Source: an uncultured Mucilaginibacter sp.
GTDB taxonomy: Bacteria > Bacteroidota > Bacteroidia > Sphingobacteriales > Sphingobacteriaceae
Direction: 5' to 3'
Length of the DNA: 33,570 nt
NCBI RefSeq assembly: GCF_946481715.1
Contig: NZ_CAMLOV010000048.1
Coordinates: forward strand, 1-33,570
The notes under the pieces are model-generated. The model saw only the letters and a program-made list of their open reading frames with translations. It was not told the origin of the DNA and did not search any database. Shown one piece after another: positions 24,062-32,702 of the stretch. Position numbers and translations under genes: made by a program. The first letter of the stretch is position 1. Every line of letters starts with the position of its first letter.

Positions 24062-25600
24062 ATGAAGAAGTACTTATTCCTGCTATTGATGGCGGGGCAG
24101 TCGGCTGCCTATGCCCAAAGCAGTGGCAGCATCACCATTACTAACGATTCGAAGGAAATTATCAACAGGCACATTTACGGGCAATTTGCCGAGCATTTAG
24201 GCCGTGGCATATACGATGGTTTTTGGGTTGATAAAACTTTGCCCGTAGCAAAACAAGGCAGGATACGGCTTGACCTGGTAGCTGCCCTCAAAAAAATAAA
24301 GATTCCCAACCTGCGCTGGCCTGGTGGTTGCTTTGCCGATGAGTACCACTGGCGCGATGGCATTGGGCCAAGCGCAAAACGCCCCCGTATGGTAAACACC
24401 AACTGGGGTGGCGTTACCGAGGATAACAGCTTTGGCACGCACGAGTTTTTGGAGCTTGCCAAATTATTGGGTACCGAACCTTATATCGCCGGCAACGTAG
24501 GCAGCGGAACGGTAGACGAAATGAGTAAGTGGATAGAGTACCTTAATAGCAACAGTACCAGTACTGTAGTGCAGCAGCGCAAGGCAAACGGGCACCCGGA
24601 GCCTTACAAGGTGTCGTTTTGGGGTGTAGGTAACGAAAACTGGGGTTGCGGCGGTAATATGACAGCCGAATATTATGCCAACGAGTTTAAACGCTATGCC
24701 TCATTTGCAAAGGATTACCCAAATGCACAACTTAAAAAAATAGCGAGTGGTGCCAACTCCGATGATTACCACTGGACCGAAACGCTGATGAAAAACATCC
24801 CCAATAACATGATGTGGGGCGTATCTATGCACTATTATACCATACCAACGGGTAGCTGGGGCGTAAAGGGATCGGCAACCAAATTTAGCGAGGCCGAATA
24901 TTTCAAAACGATGGTTAATGCAATTCGTATGGACGAAATAGTTACCAAACACGCTGCCATAATGGATAAATACGACCCGCAGAAAAAAGTTGGGCTTGTT
25001 GTGGATGAGTGGGGCATATGGACCGACCCGGAACCGGGCCCAAGCCAGGGTGTTTTGTACCAGCAAAACAGCCTGCGCGATGCTTTGATAGCAGGCACTA
25101 CGCTAAATATATTCAACAACCATTGCGATAGGGTTAAAATGGCCGAACTGGCTCAAACCGTTAACGTACTGCAGGCACTTATCCTCACCAAAAAAGAGAA
25201 AATGATACTGACGCCAACCTACCATATATTTGATATGTACCAGGTGCACCAGGATGCCAAATACCTCAACATAAAACTCAATTCGCCCGATTACGAAGTT
25301 GATGGCAATAAAATACCTGCAGTAAACGTATCAGCCTCGCGCGATGCAAGTGGTAAGATCCACATCTCGCTGGTAAACCTCGATCTGCATAACACCATCA
25401 ACATTAGCACATCGCTAAAAGATATCAACTGGAGTACCGTAAAAGGCACCGTGCTTACCTCGGCTAACATTACCGATGTAAATACATTTGAGCAGCCGAA
25501 CAAATTGCAACTGCAAAAGTTTACAGGCGCTAAAAAGGATGGCGATAAACTGGTAGTTGCATTGCCGGCAAAATCGGTAGTAACGCTGGAGCTGAATTAA
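24062..25600 (+). CDS. Secreted alpha-L-arabinofuranosidase, GH51
   Basis: A 512-residue glycoside hydrolase that removes terminal arabinofuranose from arabinan, arabinoxylan or arabinogalactan. It has a signal peptide MKKYLFLLLMAGQSAAYAQ; an in-frame start 16 codons upstream is rejected because it precedes this signal and overlaps the promoter. The TIM barrel has RWPGGCFADEYHWRDGIG, the acid/base E192 in GVGNENWGCGG, and the nucleophile E316 in VVDEWGIW. A C-terminal beta domain (about 400-512) follows. Length and order match the family. No SusC/SusD or other polysaccharide-utilisation genes lie in the window. Confidence 0.96.
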   Translation: MKKYLFLLLMAGQSAAYAQSSGSITITNDSKEIINRHIYGQFAEHLGRGIYDGFWVDKTLPVAKQGRIRLDLVAALKKIKIPNLRWPGGCFADEYHWRDGIGPSAKRPRMVNTNWGGVTEDNSFGTHEFLELAKLLGTEPYIAGNVGSGTVDEMSKWIEYLNSNSTSTVVQQRKANGHPEPYKVSFWGVGNENWGCGGNMTAEYYANEFKRYASFAKDYPNAQLKKIASGANSDDYHWTETLMKNIPNNMMWGVSMHYYTIPTGSWGVKGSATKFSEAEYFKTMVNAIRMDEIVTKHAAIMDKYDPQKKVGLVVDEWGIWTDPEPGPSQGVLYQQNSLRDALIAGTTLNIFNNHCDRVKMAELAQTVNVLQALILTKKEKMILTPTYHIFDMYQVHQDAKYLNIKLNSPDYEVDGNKIPAVNVSASRDASGKIHISLVNLDLHNTINISTSLKDINWSTVKGTVLTSANITDVNTFEQPNKLQLQKFTGAKKDGDKLVVALPAKSVVTLELN

Positions 25601-25662
25601 GGCATTACCAAAGTGCCAAAACAACTTAATTAGGGCTGCAATGGTCTTATTCTATGCTTTTT

Positions 25663-25703
25663 ACCCTGCCGTTGGTTGCTAAAACCGGCGGCAGGGTTTG
25701 TTG
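25663..25703 (+). terminator. Hairpin terminator after the GH51 gene
   Basis: ACCCTGCCG (25663-25671) and CGGCAGGGT (25689-25697) form a perfect 9-bp stem with a 17-base loop. It is followed by TTGTTGT. Confidence 0.8.
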
Positions 25704-25829
25704 TAAACAGGGCAGTTTTTTTATCTTGTGCCTACATTTTCCTACAACTCTTCTTTAAAACCATTGCTTTAAACAACAAACTTGTATTGGTAGTTTAAAA
25801 TGCATTCTAATTGGGAATAAAACCCTCCG

Positions 25830-25845
25830 TGGCATCTTCATTGCA
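25830..25845 (+). promoter_or_regulatory. Sigma-54-like -24/-12 element before the hybrid kinase
   Basis: TGGCATCTTCATTGCA has GG and GC separated by exactly 10 bases and matches TGGCAC-N5-TTGCW except at the C of CAC. The predicted transcript start is near 25856, leaving a leader of about 80 bases. It may be chance. Confidence 0.35.
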
Positions 25846-25938
25846 ATGCATCATGAAAAATGCGTAAAAAACGTGTTTGTTAAACGTTATCACACTTAAA
25901 GGTTTTTTATGCCTTTACTAGTTGTTTAAACCCTGTTT

Positions 25939-28119
25939 ATGATTGCCGGTGTTAAGAAAGTTCCCCTGTTGCGTTATGCCCTTATAGTATTGCTTATAGT
26001 ATTGCTTTCCGGAAGTGCATTTTACTTGTACCTGCATTACAGCAAAGCGGAAAAAATACGGACAAGCTTTCAGCAGATGATCAACGCGCGCGAAAATTCT
26101 GCGCTGATCGATAGCTGTATTGTTGAGCTTTATAGCGCCGATAATAGCAGCCGCATGTATGCGCTTACTTCAAAAAAAGCATATTTTACGCAGTTTAATA
26201 AGCAAATAAAAAGTGTACACAGCATTATAAATACTATTAACCGTAATAATAAAACTACCGCCGGCCAGGCCCAGGATACCGAGTTGGGCGACCTGATCAG
26301 CCAAAAAACAATAAAAACAGATAGCTACATTAAACTGACGGCCCTTACTGATAGCCTGCTGAAATCGGCGCGGAAAATAAACAGGGATTTAAAGGATAAG
26401 GATAGCAAATACCTGCAGCAACCCATCGTACGCCGCGTAAAAACCGAGGTGCATATAGATACTATAAAGCCGCTGCCAAAAGTAGCTGCTGCGCCGGCGG
26501 TTAAAAGGGGCTTTTTTAAGCGCCTGTTTGGCAAAAAAGAAAATGTGCAGGAAGCTAAACTACAGCCGTTGCTGGTACAGCGTACAACCGATACAACCAT
26601 TACAACCATGACGCCTACGCCAAAGGTTGCGCGGGTTTACAATAATTATTACAGCAAACTTTACGAGGCTAATAACAAGTTGCGCACAAACGAGCTCGAA
26701 ATGCTGGAGATAAACAACCGCCTTATTACCCAAATAATAGGCAGCCTAAAAAAGTATAAGGTGGCCGAGCAGCACTATATATCGGCAAGTAAAACCGAAG
26801 TAAAAAGCAATCTTTCTACCGTGCTGTACGAATTTAAAAGATTGTCGGGCTTGATGGTTATCTTACTTACAGTTGTTGTTGCGATTATCCTGTACAACAT
26901 CTGGAAGATATTTAAAAACGAGGAGGAGATGGTGGTTTATACCGAAATGGCTGAAAACTATGCCCTCTCTAAAAGCCGTTTTATGGCCAGCATGAGCCAC
27001 GAGATACGCACTCCGCTGAATTCTATCATCGGTTTCTCGGAGCAGTTGACCCAAAGCGAGCTTACCGAAACCCAAACAGAGCAGACGAATGCCATCCGCA
27101 GCTCATCAAAAATGTTGCTGGATGTGGTAAACGAGATACTCGATTTTAGCAAGTACGAAACCGGTAAGATGAACTTTGAGAAAGAGCCGTTTAAGCCATA
27201 CGAAGCTATTGCTGATATTGTTGCAGGCATGCAGGTACAGGCAGGCAAAAAGGGCATAGCGTTAAACCATCAGCTCGATTTTAGCGAGGAGCTTTGCCTG
27301 CAGGGTGATTGTTTCCGCCTGAAACAGGTGGTGATGAACCTCACCAGTAATGCCATTAAATTTACCCCGCGCGGTTCGGTGTTTATCAATGCTTTTATTA
27401 CAGACGGCAAACAAGCCGGCGTTAAAGTGCTCAACGTTCACGTACGCGATACAGGGCTGGGCATTGATGCCGACCACCTCCCTTTTATTTTTGACGAGTT
27501 TTCGCAGGTTACGTCGGCACAAAAAGCTACCAATACGCCGGGAACGGGGCTTGGGCTGGCAATTGTAAAAAAAATAGTAGAGTTGCAGGGCGGTAGTATT
27601 AATGTAAACAGCAAAGCAGGAAAGGGCTCTATATTCAGCTTTAAACTGCCTATGGAGCTCAGCACCGCAGGTGCCTGTGTTGCGCAAGAGCCGTTAGTGG
27701 AAGCAAACCCGCGCGAACTGGTTGCCGGCAAGCATGTTTTAGTAGCCGAGGATAATAAACTGAATGTTTTACTGGTAACCACCATCCTTAAAAAATGGAA
27801 CATTACTTTTGATATAGCATACAATGGCCGCGAGGCTTTGCAGTTTTTTGAAGCCCACTCGTATGATATTATCCTTACCGATATTGAGATGCCCGAGATG
27901 GGGGGGATAGAGTTTTCGCAATTAGTACGTACAAATGGTAACTATCAAAAGGCATCGGTACCCATACTGGCACTAACGGCTAACGTGCTTAAGGAAGACC
28001 GTGACAAATACCTTGCTGTAGGGATAACAGGTGTGGTACTTAAGCCATTCTCTGAAAAAAACCTGGTAAATAGTATTGCAGCAGCTATAAGCAACCGTAA
28101 TTTGCTTGTAAACAGTTAA
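25939..28119 (+). CDS. Hybrid sensor histidine kinase/response regulator
   Basis: A 726-residue membrane sensor. The first transmembrane helix spans about residues 11-32 and the second about 304-325. Between them is a helical periplasmic region that contains a basic amphipathic insert, KRGFFKRLFGKKE (about 189-201). The cytoplasmic part has a HisKA domain with H354 in MSHEIRTPLNSIIGFSEQL. It continues with HATPase motifs NLTSNAIKFTP, DTGLGIDADHLPFIF and GTGLGLAIVKK, and a receiver domain with D648 in LTDIEMPEMGG and a late LKPFSEK lysine. It autophosphorylates H354 and passes phosphate to D648; an HPt partner or final regulator is not in the window. The stop overlaps a small antisense-strand gene by two bases. 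Confidence 0.95.
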   Translation: MIAGVKKVPLLRYALIVLLIVLLSGSAFYLYLHYSKAEKIRTSFQQMINARENSALIDSCIVELYSADNSSRMYALTSKKAYFTQFNKQIKSVHSIINTINRNNKTTAGQAQDTELGDLISQKTIKTDSYIKLTALTDSLLKSARKINRDLKDKDSKYLQQPIVRRVKTEVHIDTIKPLPKVAAAPAVKRGFFKRLFGKKENVQEAKLQPLLVQRTTDTTITTMTPTPKVARVYNNYYSKLYEANNKLRTNELEMLEINNRLITQIIGSLKKYKVAEQHYISASKTEVKSNLSTVLYEFKRLSGLMVILLTVVVAIILYNIWKIFKNEEEMVVYTEMAENYALSKSRFMASMSHEIRTPLNSIIGFSEQLTQSELTETQTEQTNAIRSSSKMLLDVVNEILDFSKYETGKMNFEKEPFKPYEAIADIVAGMQVQAGKKGIALNHQLDFSEELCLQGDCFRLKQVVMNLTSNAIKFTPRGSVFINAFITDGKQAGVKVLNVHVRDTGLGIDADHLPFIFDEFSQVTSAQKATNTPGTGLGLAIVKKIVELQGGSINVNSKAGKGSIFSFKLPMELSTAGACVAQEPLVEANPRELVAGKHVLVAEDNKLNVLLVTTILKKWNITFDIAYNGREALQFFEAHSYDIILTDIEMPEMGGIEFSQLVRTNGNYQKASVPILALTANVLKEDRDKYLAVGITGVVLKPFSEKNLVNSIAAAISNRNLLVNS

Positions 28120-28271
28120 GGTTTCTTTTTAAGGCGTTTGGCCATATTTCGTTCGGCCTTTTTTACTTCATCCTTTTCGCTTAACGGCCCCTCGGTTTTT
28201 AACTCCTGTTCTTTTGATTTGCCAGAAGGATTTACTGCGCCGTCACTCTTGTTTGATTTTTCTGATGCCAT
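28116..28271 (-). CDS. 51-residue charged small protein
   Basis: An open frame of 51 codons, ATG (28271-28269) to TAA, below common gene-calling limits. It has a strong ribosome site: AAAGGAG is read on the minus strand at 28286-28280, giving a spacing of about 8 bases to the ATG. The product starts MASEKSNKSDGAVNP and ends in the basic NMAKRLKKKP, with many Lys/Glu and no hydrophobic segment, so it is a soluble, probably disordered protein. It overlaps the 3' end of the hybrid kinase tail to tail. Function is unknown; similar small charged proteins occur in Sphingobacteriaceae, but I did not verify homology. Confidence 0.7.
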   Translation of the reverse strand: MASEKSNKSDGAVNPSGKSKEQELKTEGPLSEKDEVKKAERNMAKRLKKKP

Positions 28272-28417
28272 GCGGTCTACTCCTTTTTAGAGAATAACCT
28301 ATGGTAGGGCAAAAGGTTTAAAAAAGTTGACATGGGGTAGGGCGCCGGGATAACTTACCCTTCCCTTCGGATTTCTTACACCGGGCTTTTCGCTTCATCA
28401 TTGAATGTCAGGTACCC

Positions 28418-28918
28418 TTACTTTTTCAACTGTTTTAGCTCAGTTTTTAATTCCTGTACTTGTTGTTGTGCCTGGCGGTTCTCTAAATAAAAATATATAG
28501 CACAAGCTAAAAATAGCTTACCCAGCACAAACACAGCAACAAGCACCCATTTCCAGGCCTTGTGCACCTTCATGTGGTTCGATTCTGCTTCCACTTCTAT
28601 AAAGTGCGGGCCGCTATCGTTTTTGCGGTTTTGATATTTACTATCGCCCTTGCCGGTATTGTGCTGCTGCGGGTCGTATTCGGGCCGCAGGATGAGTTCG
28701 TCTATTGTGTCAGATATTTTATCCCAGGTGCCTGCCGGCGGTGTTACGGCCATTTGGCTGGCAATGTGCTCCATATCCAATTCGAGCTGTTGCAGCGCAA
28801 AATTTACATCGGGGTATTTTGCCTTCATGTACATCAGTTCTTCCACCTCCGCTTCGGTAGCAGAGCCTGTTACATACGCCTCAAGTATGCCGCTGTCTAT
28901 GTACTGCTGCCACATCAT
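28418..28918 (-). CDS. Short anti-sigma-like membrane protein
   Basis: A 166-residue protein from ATG 28918, which overlaps the upstream sigma-like gene as ATGA. Alternative starts at 28924 or 28915 change only two residues or one. The N-terminal part (YIDSGILEAYVTGSATEAEVEEL, then MKAKYPDVNFALQQLELDMEHIA, and TPPAGTWDKISD) matches the pattern of Bacteroidota anti-sigma factors related to RskA. A linker is followed by one transmembrane helix (about 124-145) and only a 21-residue coiled-coil-like tail. RskA-type proteins normally carry a large periplasmic domain, so the sensing part is missing here. It probably binds the sigma-like protein at the membrane. Confidence 0.8.
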   Translation of the reverse strand: MMWQQYIDSGILEAYVTGSATEAEVEELMYMKAKYPDVNFALQQLELDMEHIASQMAVTPPAGTWDKISDTIDELILRPEYDPQQHNTGKGDSKYQNRKNDSGPHFIEVEAESNHMKVHKAWKWVLVAVFVLGKLFLACAIYFYLENRQAQQQVQELKTELKQLKK

Positions 28919-29400
28919 CCGCATTGGCTTCTGATGATGGTGAACGATTCCTTTAAAATCCTCCTTATGGCTTCCTCTGGTTGTTTCAATTCGGCAGCAA
29001 GCGTGCCGATGGTTTTGCCATGGTAGTGGATGCCGCAAAACACCTGTTGCTGCTCGGGCCCCATCATCTTTATAAATTTGTTGTTAGGTATCTGCACCCC
29101 CGTTTGCGTTGCGTCGGGGCCGGCACAGCCTACAACTGTTGCTAAAAATTCGGCGCACTTTTTACGTGCCAACATCTGCAACTGGCAAAAAGTATTTACG
29201 CCAGGTTTGGTTATGGCTTGTATATCGGCAAATTGCAATTCGTTAAAAATATCTACCAGGTACTGCTCGGCTACCACCATATCTTTCACCGCTTCAAACA
29301 GGTAGCCCAATAGCATATTTGCATAACTGTTGTACAAACTCTGCTTGGTTTGTACGCCGGCTGATATGGGCGTGGCGTTGTTAGCGAATGTTGGTTTCAA
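28915..29400 (-). CDS. Degenerate ECF sigma-70-like protein
   Basis: A 161-residue protein with weak sigma features. Region 2 is recognisable in LYNSYANMLLGYLFEAVKDMVVAEQYLVDIFNEL (compare LYxxY...LxgxxxxivkdxxxAEdxlqdvF). A region-4-like helix-turn-helix is MGPEQQQVFCGIHYHGKTIGTLAAELKQPEEAIRRIL. The linker is unusual and Cys-containing. The start is uncertain: a TTG at 29400 with no ribosome site, no in-frame ATG before residue 29, and a stop (TAA at 29407-29409) three codons upstream. It overlaps the anti-sigma-like gene by four bases, the classic sigma/anti-sigma arrangement. It may be a true but divergent ECF factor or a decoy. Confidence 0.75.
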   Translation of the reverse strand: MKPTFANNATPISAGVQTKQSLYNSYANMLLGYLFEAVKDMVVAEQYLVDIFNELQFADIQAITKPGVNTFCQLQMLARKKCAEFLATVVGCAGPDATQTGVQIPNNKFIKMMGPEQQQVFCGIHYHGKTIGTLAAELKQPEEAIRRILKESFTIIRSQCG

Positions 29401-29623
29401 AATTGGTTAGAATATACGTGCGATCAGCTAATTCAAAATACACTTTAATAATTTCTTTTAGGCGAATAAAAATAACGATAAAACAACACAATTCAGTTAA
29501 AAAAATTTCTTTGTTGTTGTTTTTTGATGGATTGCACCCCGACTCAATCATCATTCTGTTAAATTTAGTTAAAGCCGTTGGTTTGATTATGCGCCCAACC
29601 CCAAAAATGGCTATTTTTAAAAC

Positions 29624-30328
29624 ATGCGGAAGTATTGGTGCTTAGTTGTTTTCTGTTTTGTAGGGTTATCTGCATTTGGCCAGGGTACTTTTAGCGGGAG
29701 GGTATTTGAGAATAAGGCACGCATACCGCTCAGCAATATTTGGGTAGAGAACCTGAATAACAAACGCAATACGCTTTCAGATAAATCGGGGAAGTTTGTG
29801 CTGCCCGCTAAAGCCGGCGACCTGGTTTTATTTAGAGGCTTTGGTTACCAAAACGATACGGTACTGGTAACTCGCCTTAGCAGTACCGAAATATTTTTAG
29901 AGCCACAGAAAATAGAACTTAGCCAGGTAAATATTTCTACTACCGAATTGGCAAAAAAGTTTAAAGATTACGATCCGGAGTTTCACGGCCAGCCAATAGT
30001 TTACCACCGCGACCGCAAGGGCAACTTAGACGGAGGCATCAACATCCGTGTGCATTATTGGAAAAAAGGCGAGCGCGACAAAGCGAAATTGGAAAAGAAG
30101 CTGCGCGATTTTGATACCATGGACCGCATCCACGAAATATTTACGCGGCAAACCATTAGGAAATATGTTCCGCTGGATGGCGATGAACTGGACAATTTTA
30201 TCAGTTTGTACACGCCAGGCGTGGCAGTATTTACCCGCAACGATTTTAACCTGTTGGTTTACCTCAGCGATAGCTACAAACAGTACCAGGCTTTACCGCC
30301 CGATAAGCGCAAGCCTGCCGCTTTGTAA
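29624..30328 (+). CDS. Carboxypeptidase-regulatory-like (CarboxypepD_reg) secreted protein
   Basis: A 234-residue protein with a signal peptide (MRKYWCLVVFCFVGLSAFGQ). A carboxypeptidase D regulatory-like beta domain (about 22-100) follows: FSGRVFENKARIPLSNIWVEN, then SDKSGKFVLPAKAGDLVLFRGFGYQN. It is the same module that sits at the N-terminus of SusC/TonB-dependent receptors. The remainder (about 110-234) is charged and helical. No plug or barrel of a TonB receptor follows, so the module stands alone. Function is unknown. It is convergent with the DUF4126 gene, five bases apart. Confidence 0.85.
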   Translation: MRKYWCLVVFCFVGLSAFGQGTFSGRVFENKARIPLSNIWVENLNNKRNTLSDKSGKFVLPAKAGDLVLFRGFGYQNDTVLVTRLSSTEIFLEPQKIELSQVNISTTELAKKFKDYDPEFHGQPIVYHRDRKGNLDGGINIRVHYWKKGERDKAKLEKKLRDFDTMDRIHEIFTRQTIRKYVPLDGDELDNFISLYTPGVAVFTRNDFNLLVYLSDSYKQYQALPPDKRKPAAL

Positions 30329-30333
30329 ATTAG

Positions 30334-30810
30334 CTACGCTTTAAGTATAGATATCCCTGTACCCAAAGCCACTACATCTTCTACGGTGCCGGCAATAGGG
30401 CCTTTTGCAAAGGGTAATTTATCGGCATACTTGCGCAAATAAAAACTGGCAAATGTAGCAGCCAGTGCCGACGCGCCGCCAAGCAAAATACCATCAACAA
30501 CGCTTAGCCTGTTTGCCTTGAATATGGTTGCACCCACAAACGCGCCCGAGGCTACGCGTGCCAGCAATTGCGCCGGGGCAATGCGGTTGGGGGCGTTGGG
30601 TATTTTATCGCCGGTGATCTCGGCAACAGAAAGCAGTTTGGTAATAATGGCCGTAACGGGTAATTGGATAAACCGTAACGAAGAACGCGATAACGCCGGG
30701 TTAGGGTGGTTGCTTAAATAATGGCTGGCAACCATTGGCGCCATGGTAGCGCGCATACCTGCAACAGCGCCCAGGCCCACAGTTTGCAATATTACGTTAC
30801 TTGTTTTCAT
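30334..30810 (-). CDS. DUF4126 membrane protein
   Basis: A 158-residue multi-pass membrane protein. Family features are VGLGAVAGMRATMAPMVAS, AEITGDKIPNAPNRIAP (the conserved aspartate/proline loop) and LLARVASGAFVGATIF. The last helix region is DGILLGGASALAATFASF, ending GTVEDVVALGTGISILK. The DUF4126 family has no established biochemical function. The gene is divergent in position from nothing nearby and lies downstream of the AraC regulator on the same strand with a 58-base gap. Confidence 0.8.
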   Translation of the reverse strand: MKTSNVILQTVGLGAVAGMRATMAPMVASHYLSNHPNPALSRSSLRFIQLPVTAIITKLLSVAEITGDKIPNAPNRIAPAQLLARVASGAFVGATIFKANRLSVVDGILLGGASALAATFASFYLRKYADKLPFAKGPIAGTVEDVVALGTGISILKA

Positions 30811-30868
30811 ATAAATACAACACGGGGTGCGTAGTATAGTTTGGATTTAAACGGATTGCAGCATTAAC

Positions 30869-31786
30869 TTAATTAAACGATGCCCTAAACGCCAGCGGCG
30901 AAAGCTGCGTTTTGGTTTTAAACAGCTTGCTGAACGACTGCGGGTGCTCAAACCCCAGCCCGTAAGCAATCTCGCTTACCGATAGGCCTGTTGTGGAGAG
31001 TTTTTCCTTGGCTTTTTCTATCAGCGCTTCGTGAATGTGCTGCTGGGTGCTTTGCCCTGTTAATGCTTTCAGCAACCCGCTTAGGTAGCCGGGTGATATG
31101 CTTAGCGTATCGGCAACGTATTGCACGGTTGGCAAACCTTGTTTTAACAAGGCATCGCTGTTGAAATAAGCCGCCAATAGTTCCTCTAAACGGTTGAGAA
31201 TGCTGTGGCTTGCCATTTTGCGGGTGATGAACTGGCGGTGGTAAAATCTGTCGGAGTAATTGAGGAGCAACTCTATCTGGGCGATAATAATGTCCTGGCT
31301 GAATTTATCTATGTTGGCCTGGTACTCCTGCTGGATGTTTTGCATCATACCGGTAATAATGGCCTCCTCCTTCTCCGACAGGAATAGCGCCTCATTCACT
31401 GCGTAATCAAAATACTCGTACTGTTTAATGTTTTTAGCGAGGGGCGTGTTCCATAAAAAGTCGGGGTGGAACAAGAGCATCCACCCCGACTGCTTTAATA
31501 AGGTAGCTTTTTCTACATCCAGCCTCAGCACCTGGCCCGGTGCCATAAAAAACATGGTGCCTTCGTCAAAATCGTACGTTTGCTGGCCATATTTCATCTT
31601 CACGTTAAAATTTCTTTTTAGCGCTACAGAATAAAAATCCTTAACCATACTCATCTCTCCGGAGGGCAGCTCGGTAACGTCCTCAAGGTTTATCACGCTC
31701 ACCAGCGGGTGCTCTGGCTTGGGCAACCCCCTAAACTTGTGAAATTCGCTTATGGTTTTAAACCGTATTGGTTGTGTGCCTGGCAT
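30869..31786 (-). CDS. AraC-family transcriptional regulator
   Basis: A 305-residue soluble regulator. The N-terminal part (about 1-190) is a cupin-like sensor domain. The C-terminal AraC/XylS domain contains TVQYVADTLSISPGYLSGLLKALTGQSTQQHIHE and LSVSEIAYGLGFEHPQSFSKLFKTKTQLSPLAFR. It starts 25 bases after the NmrA-like gene stop, and both genes are on the same strand, so they are probably co-transcribed. It may control the reductase gene or its own operon; this is inference from proximity. Confidence 0.9.
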   Translation of the reverse strand: MPGTQPIRFKTISEFHKFRGLPKPEHPLVSVINLEDVTELPSGEMSMVKDFYSVALKRNFNVKMKYGQQTYDFDEGTMFFMAPGQVLRLDVEKATLLKQSGWMLLFHPDFLWNTPLAKNIKQYEYFDYAVNEALFLSEKEEAIITGMMQNIQQEYQANIDKFSQDIIIAQIELLLNYSDRFYHRQFITRKMASHSILNRLEELLAAYFNSDALLKQGLPTVQYVADTLSISPGYLSGLLKALTGQSTQQHIHEALIEKAKEKLSTTGLSVSEIAYGLGFEHPQSFSKLFKTKTQLSPLAFRASFN

Positions 31787-31811
31787 AATACAAGATACTT
31801 ATTATTAGGGA

Positions 31812-32702
31812 TTATTGTTTAATAACTGCTGCAAATTCTTTGGCAAAATCTGCCAGTTTTACTTTGCCAAGCACTGGCCTGTGGCGGAAATAGTCCTCGG
31901 ATAAAAGCCCGGTGCGCAGGCCTCCAAACATTTCTACCATACCGGCAGCAATACCAGGGTGCATGTCGGCTTGCTTTAAACCATCCAGCATTTTTTCGTC
32001 GCTGATCAAGATCCACTGTAACGGCCTGCCCATCGCATTCCCCAAAATAGCGGCGGTTTGCGGCCCGGTGAGCTCCTCGCTACCCACATAACGGAACTTA
32101 CGGCCCATAAACGGCGTGCTTATTTCTTCGGCAATGGCCGTGGCAATGTCAATGGGCGACACCCAGGGGATAATATCCCCAACGCCGTAGTTGGTAGCAA
32201 TATCGCCGCCGTTTTTGATGCTGTGCGTGTAGGCGTACAGATTGTAGTAGAATGAGGTAGGGCGCATGTGCGTAATGGCAACCTCCGCAGGCAAGGCATT
32301 CAATATCTGCTCCACATCGTGTGCACCTATCAAAATGCCCGACCCTTTTTCCAAATGTGCGCCAACGGTACTTAAATTAACCACCCGCTTTACCCCGGTA
32401 TGCTTAATGGCCGTGGCATAATTGTTCCCGAGGCGGTGGTAATAGCCCACCAAGTCAAGGCTATGGTCGAAGTAATTGGCGGGAGGAACCATGGTGTACA
32501 CGGCATCGGCACCGGCAAATGTTTGGGTTAAAAAGCCTAAATCCTCCAACGAGCCTATGGCCGGCTTTGCGCCTAACGCTTCAATAGCTGCCTTTTTATC
32601 GGCCTTGCTGCTAATCACCGCAACATCGTGGCCATTTTGCACTAATTCCTCTGTTAGCGGCCTACCTATGTGCCCTAACGAACCTGTCAATGTGATTTTC
32701 AT
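31812..32702 (-). CDS. NmrA-like NAD(P)-binding reductase (atypical SDR)
   Basis: A 296-residue protein from the start MKITLTGSLGHIGRPLTEELVQNGH; an upstream in-frame ATG would add eight unlikely residues. The nucleotide-binding loop is TGSLGHIG (residues 5-12). Other family features are YTMVPPANYFDHSLDL, VNLSTVGAHL, and RPTSFYYNLYAYTHSIKNGG. NmrA-like proteins bind NAD(P) and act as redox sensors or reductases of quinone/azo type; substrate is unknown. It is the first gene of an apparent operon with the downstream AraC regulator. Confidence 0.9.
   Translation of the reverse strand: MKITLTGSLGHIGRPLTEELVQNGHDVAVISSKADKKAAIEALGAKPAIGSLEDLGFLTQTFAGADAVYTMVPPANYFDHSLDLVGYYHRLGNNYATAIKHTGVKRVVNLSTVGAHLEKGSGILIGAHDVEQILNALPAEVAITHMRPTSFYYNLYAYTHSIKNGGDIATNYGVGDIIPWVSPIDIATAIAEEISTPFMGRKFRYVGSEELTGPQTAAILGNAMGRPLQWILISDEKMLDGLKQADMHPGIAAGMVEMFGGLRTGLLSEDYFRHRPVLGKVKLADFAKEFAAVIKQ

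Larger units (their letters stand above)
25601..25938. other. 338-base intergenic region upstream of the hybrid kinase
   Basis: It contains the GH51 terminator (25663-25703), a sigma-54-like element (25830-25845), and an AT-rich remainder. A four-codon ATG frame at 25853 is not a convincing leader peptide. No other gene is seen. Confidence 0.6.
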
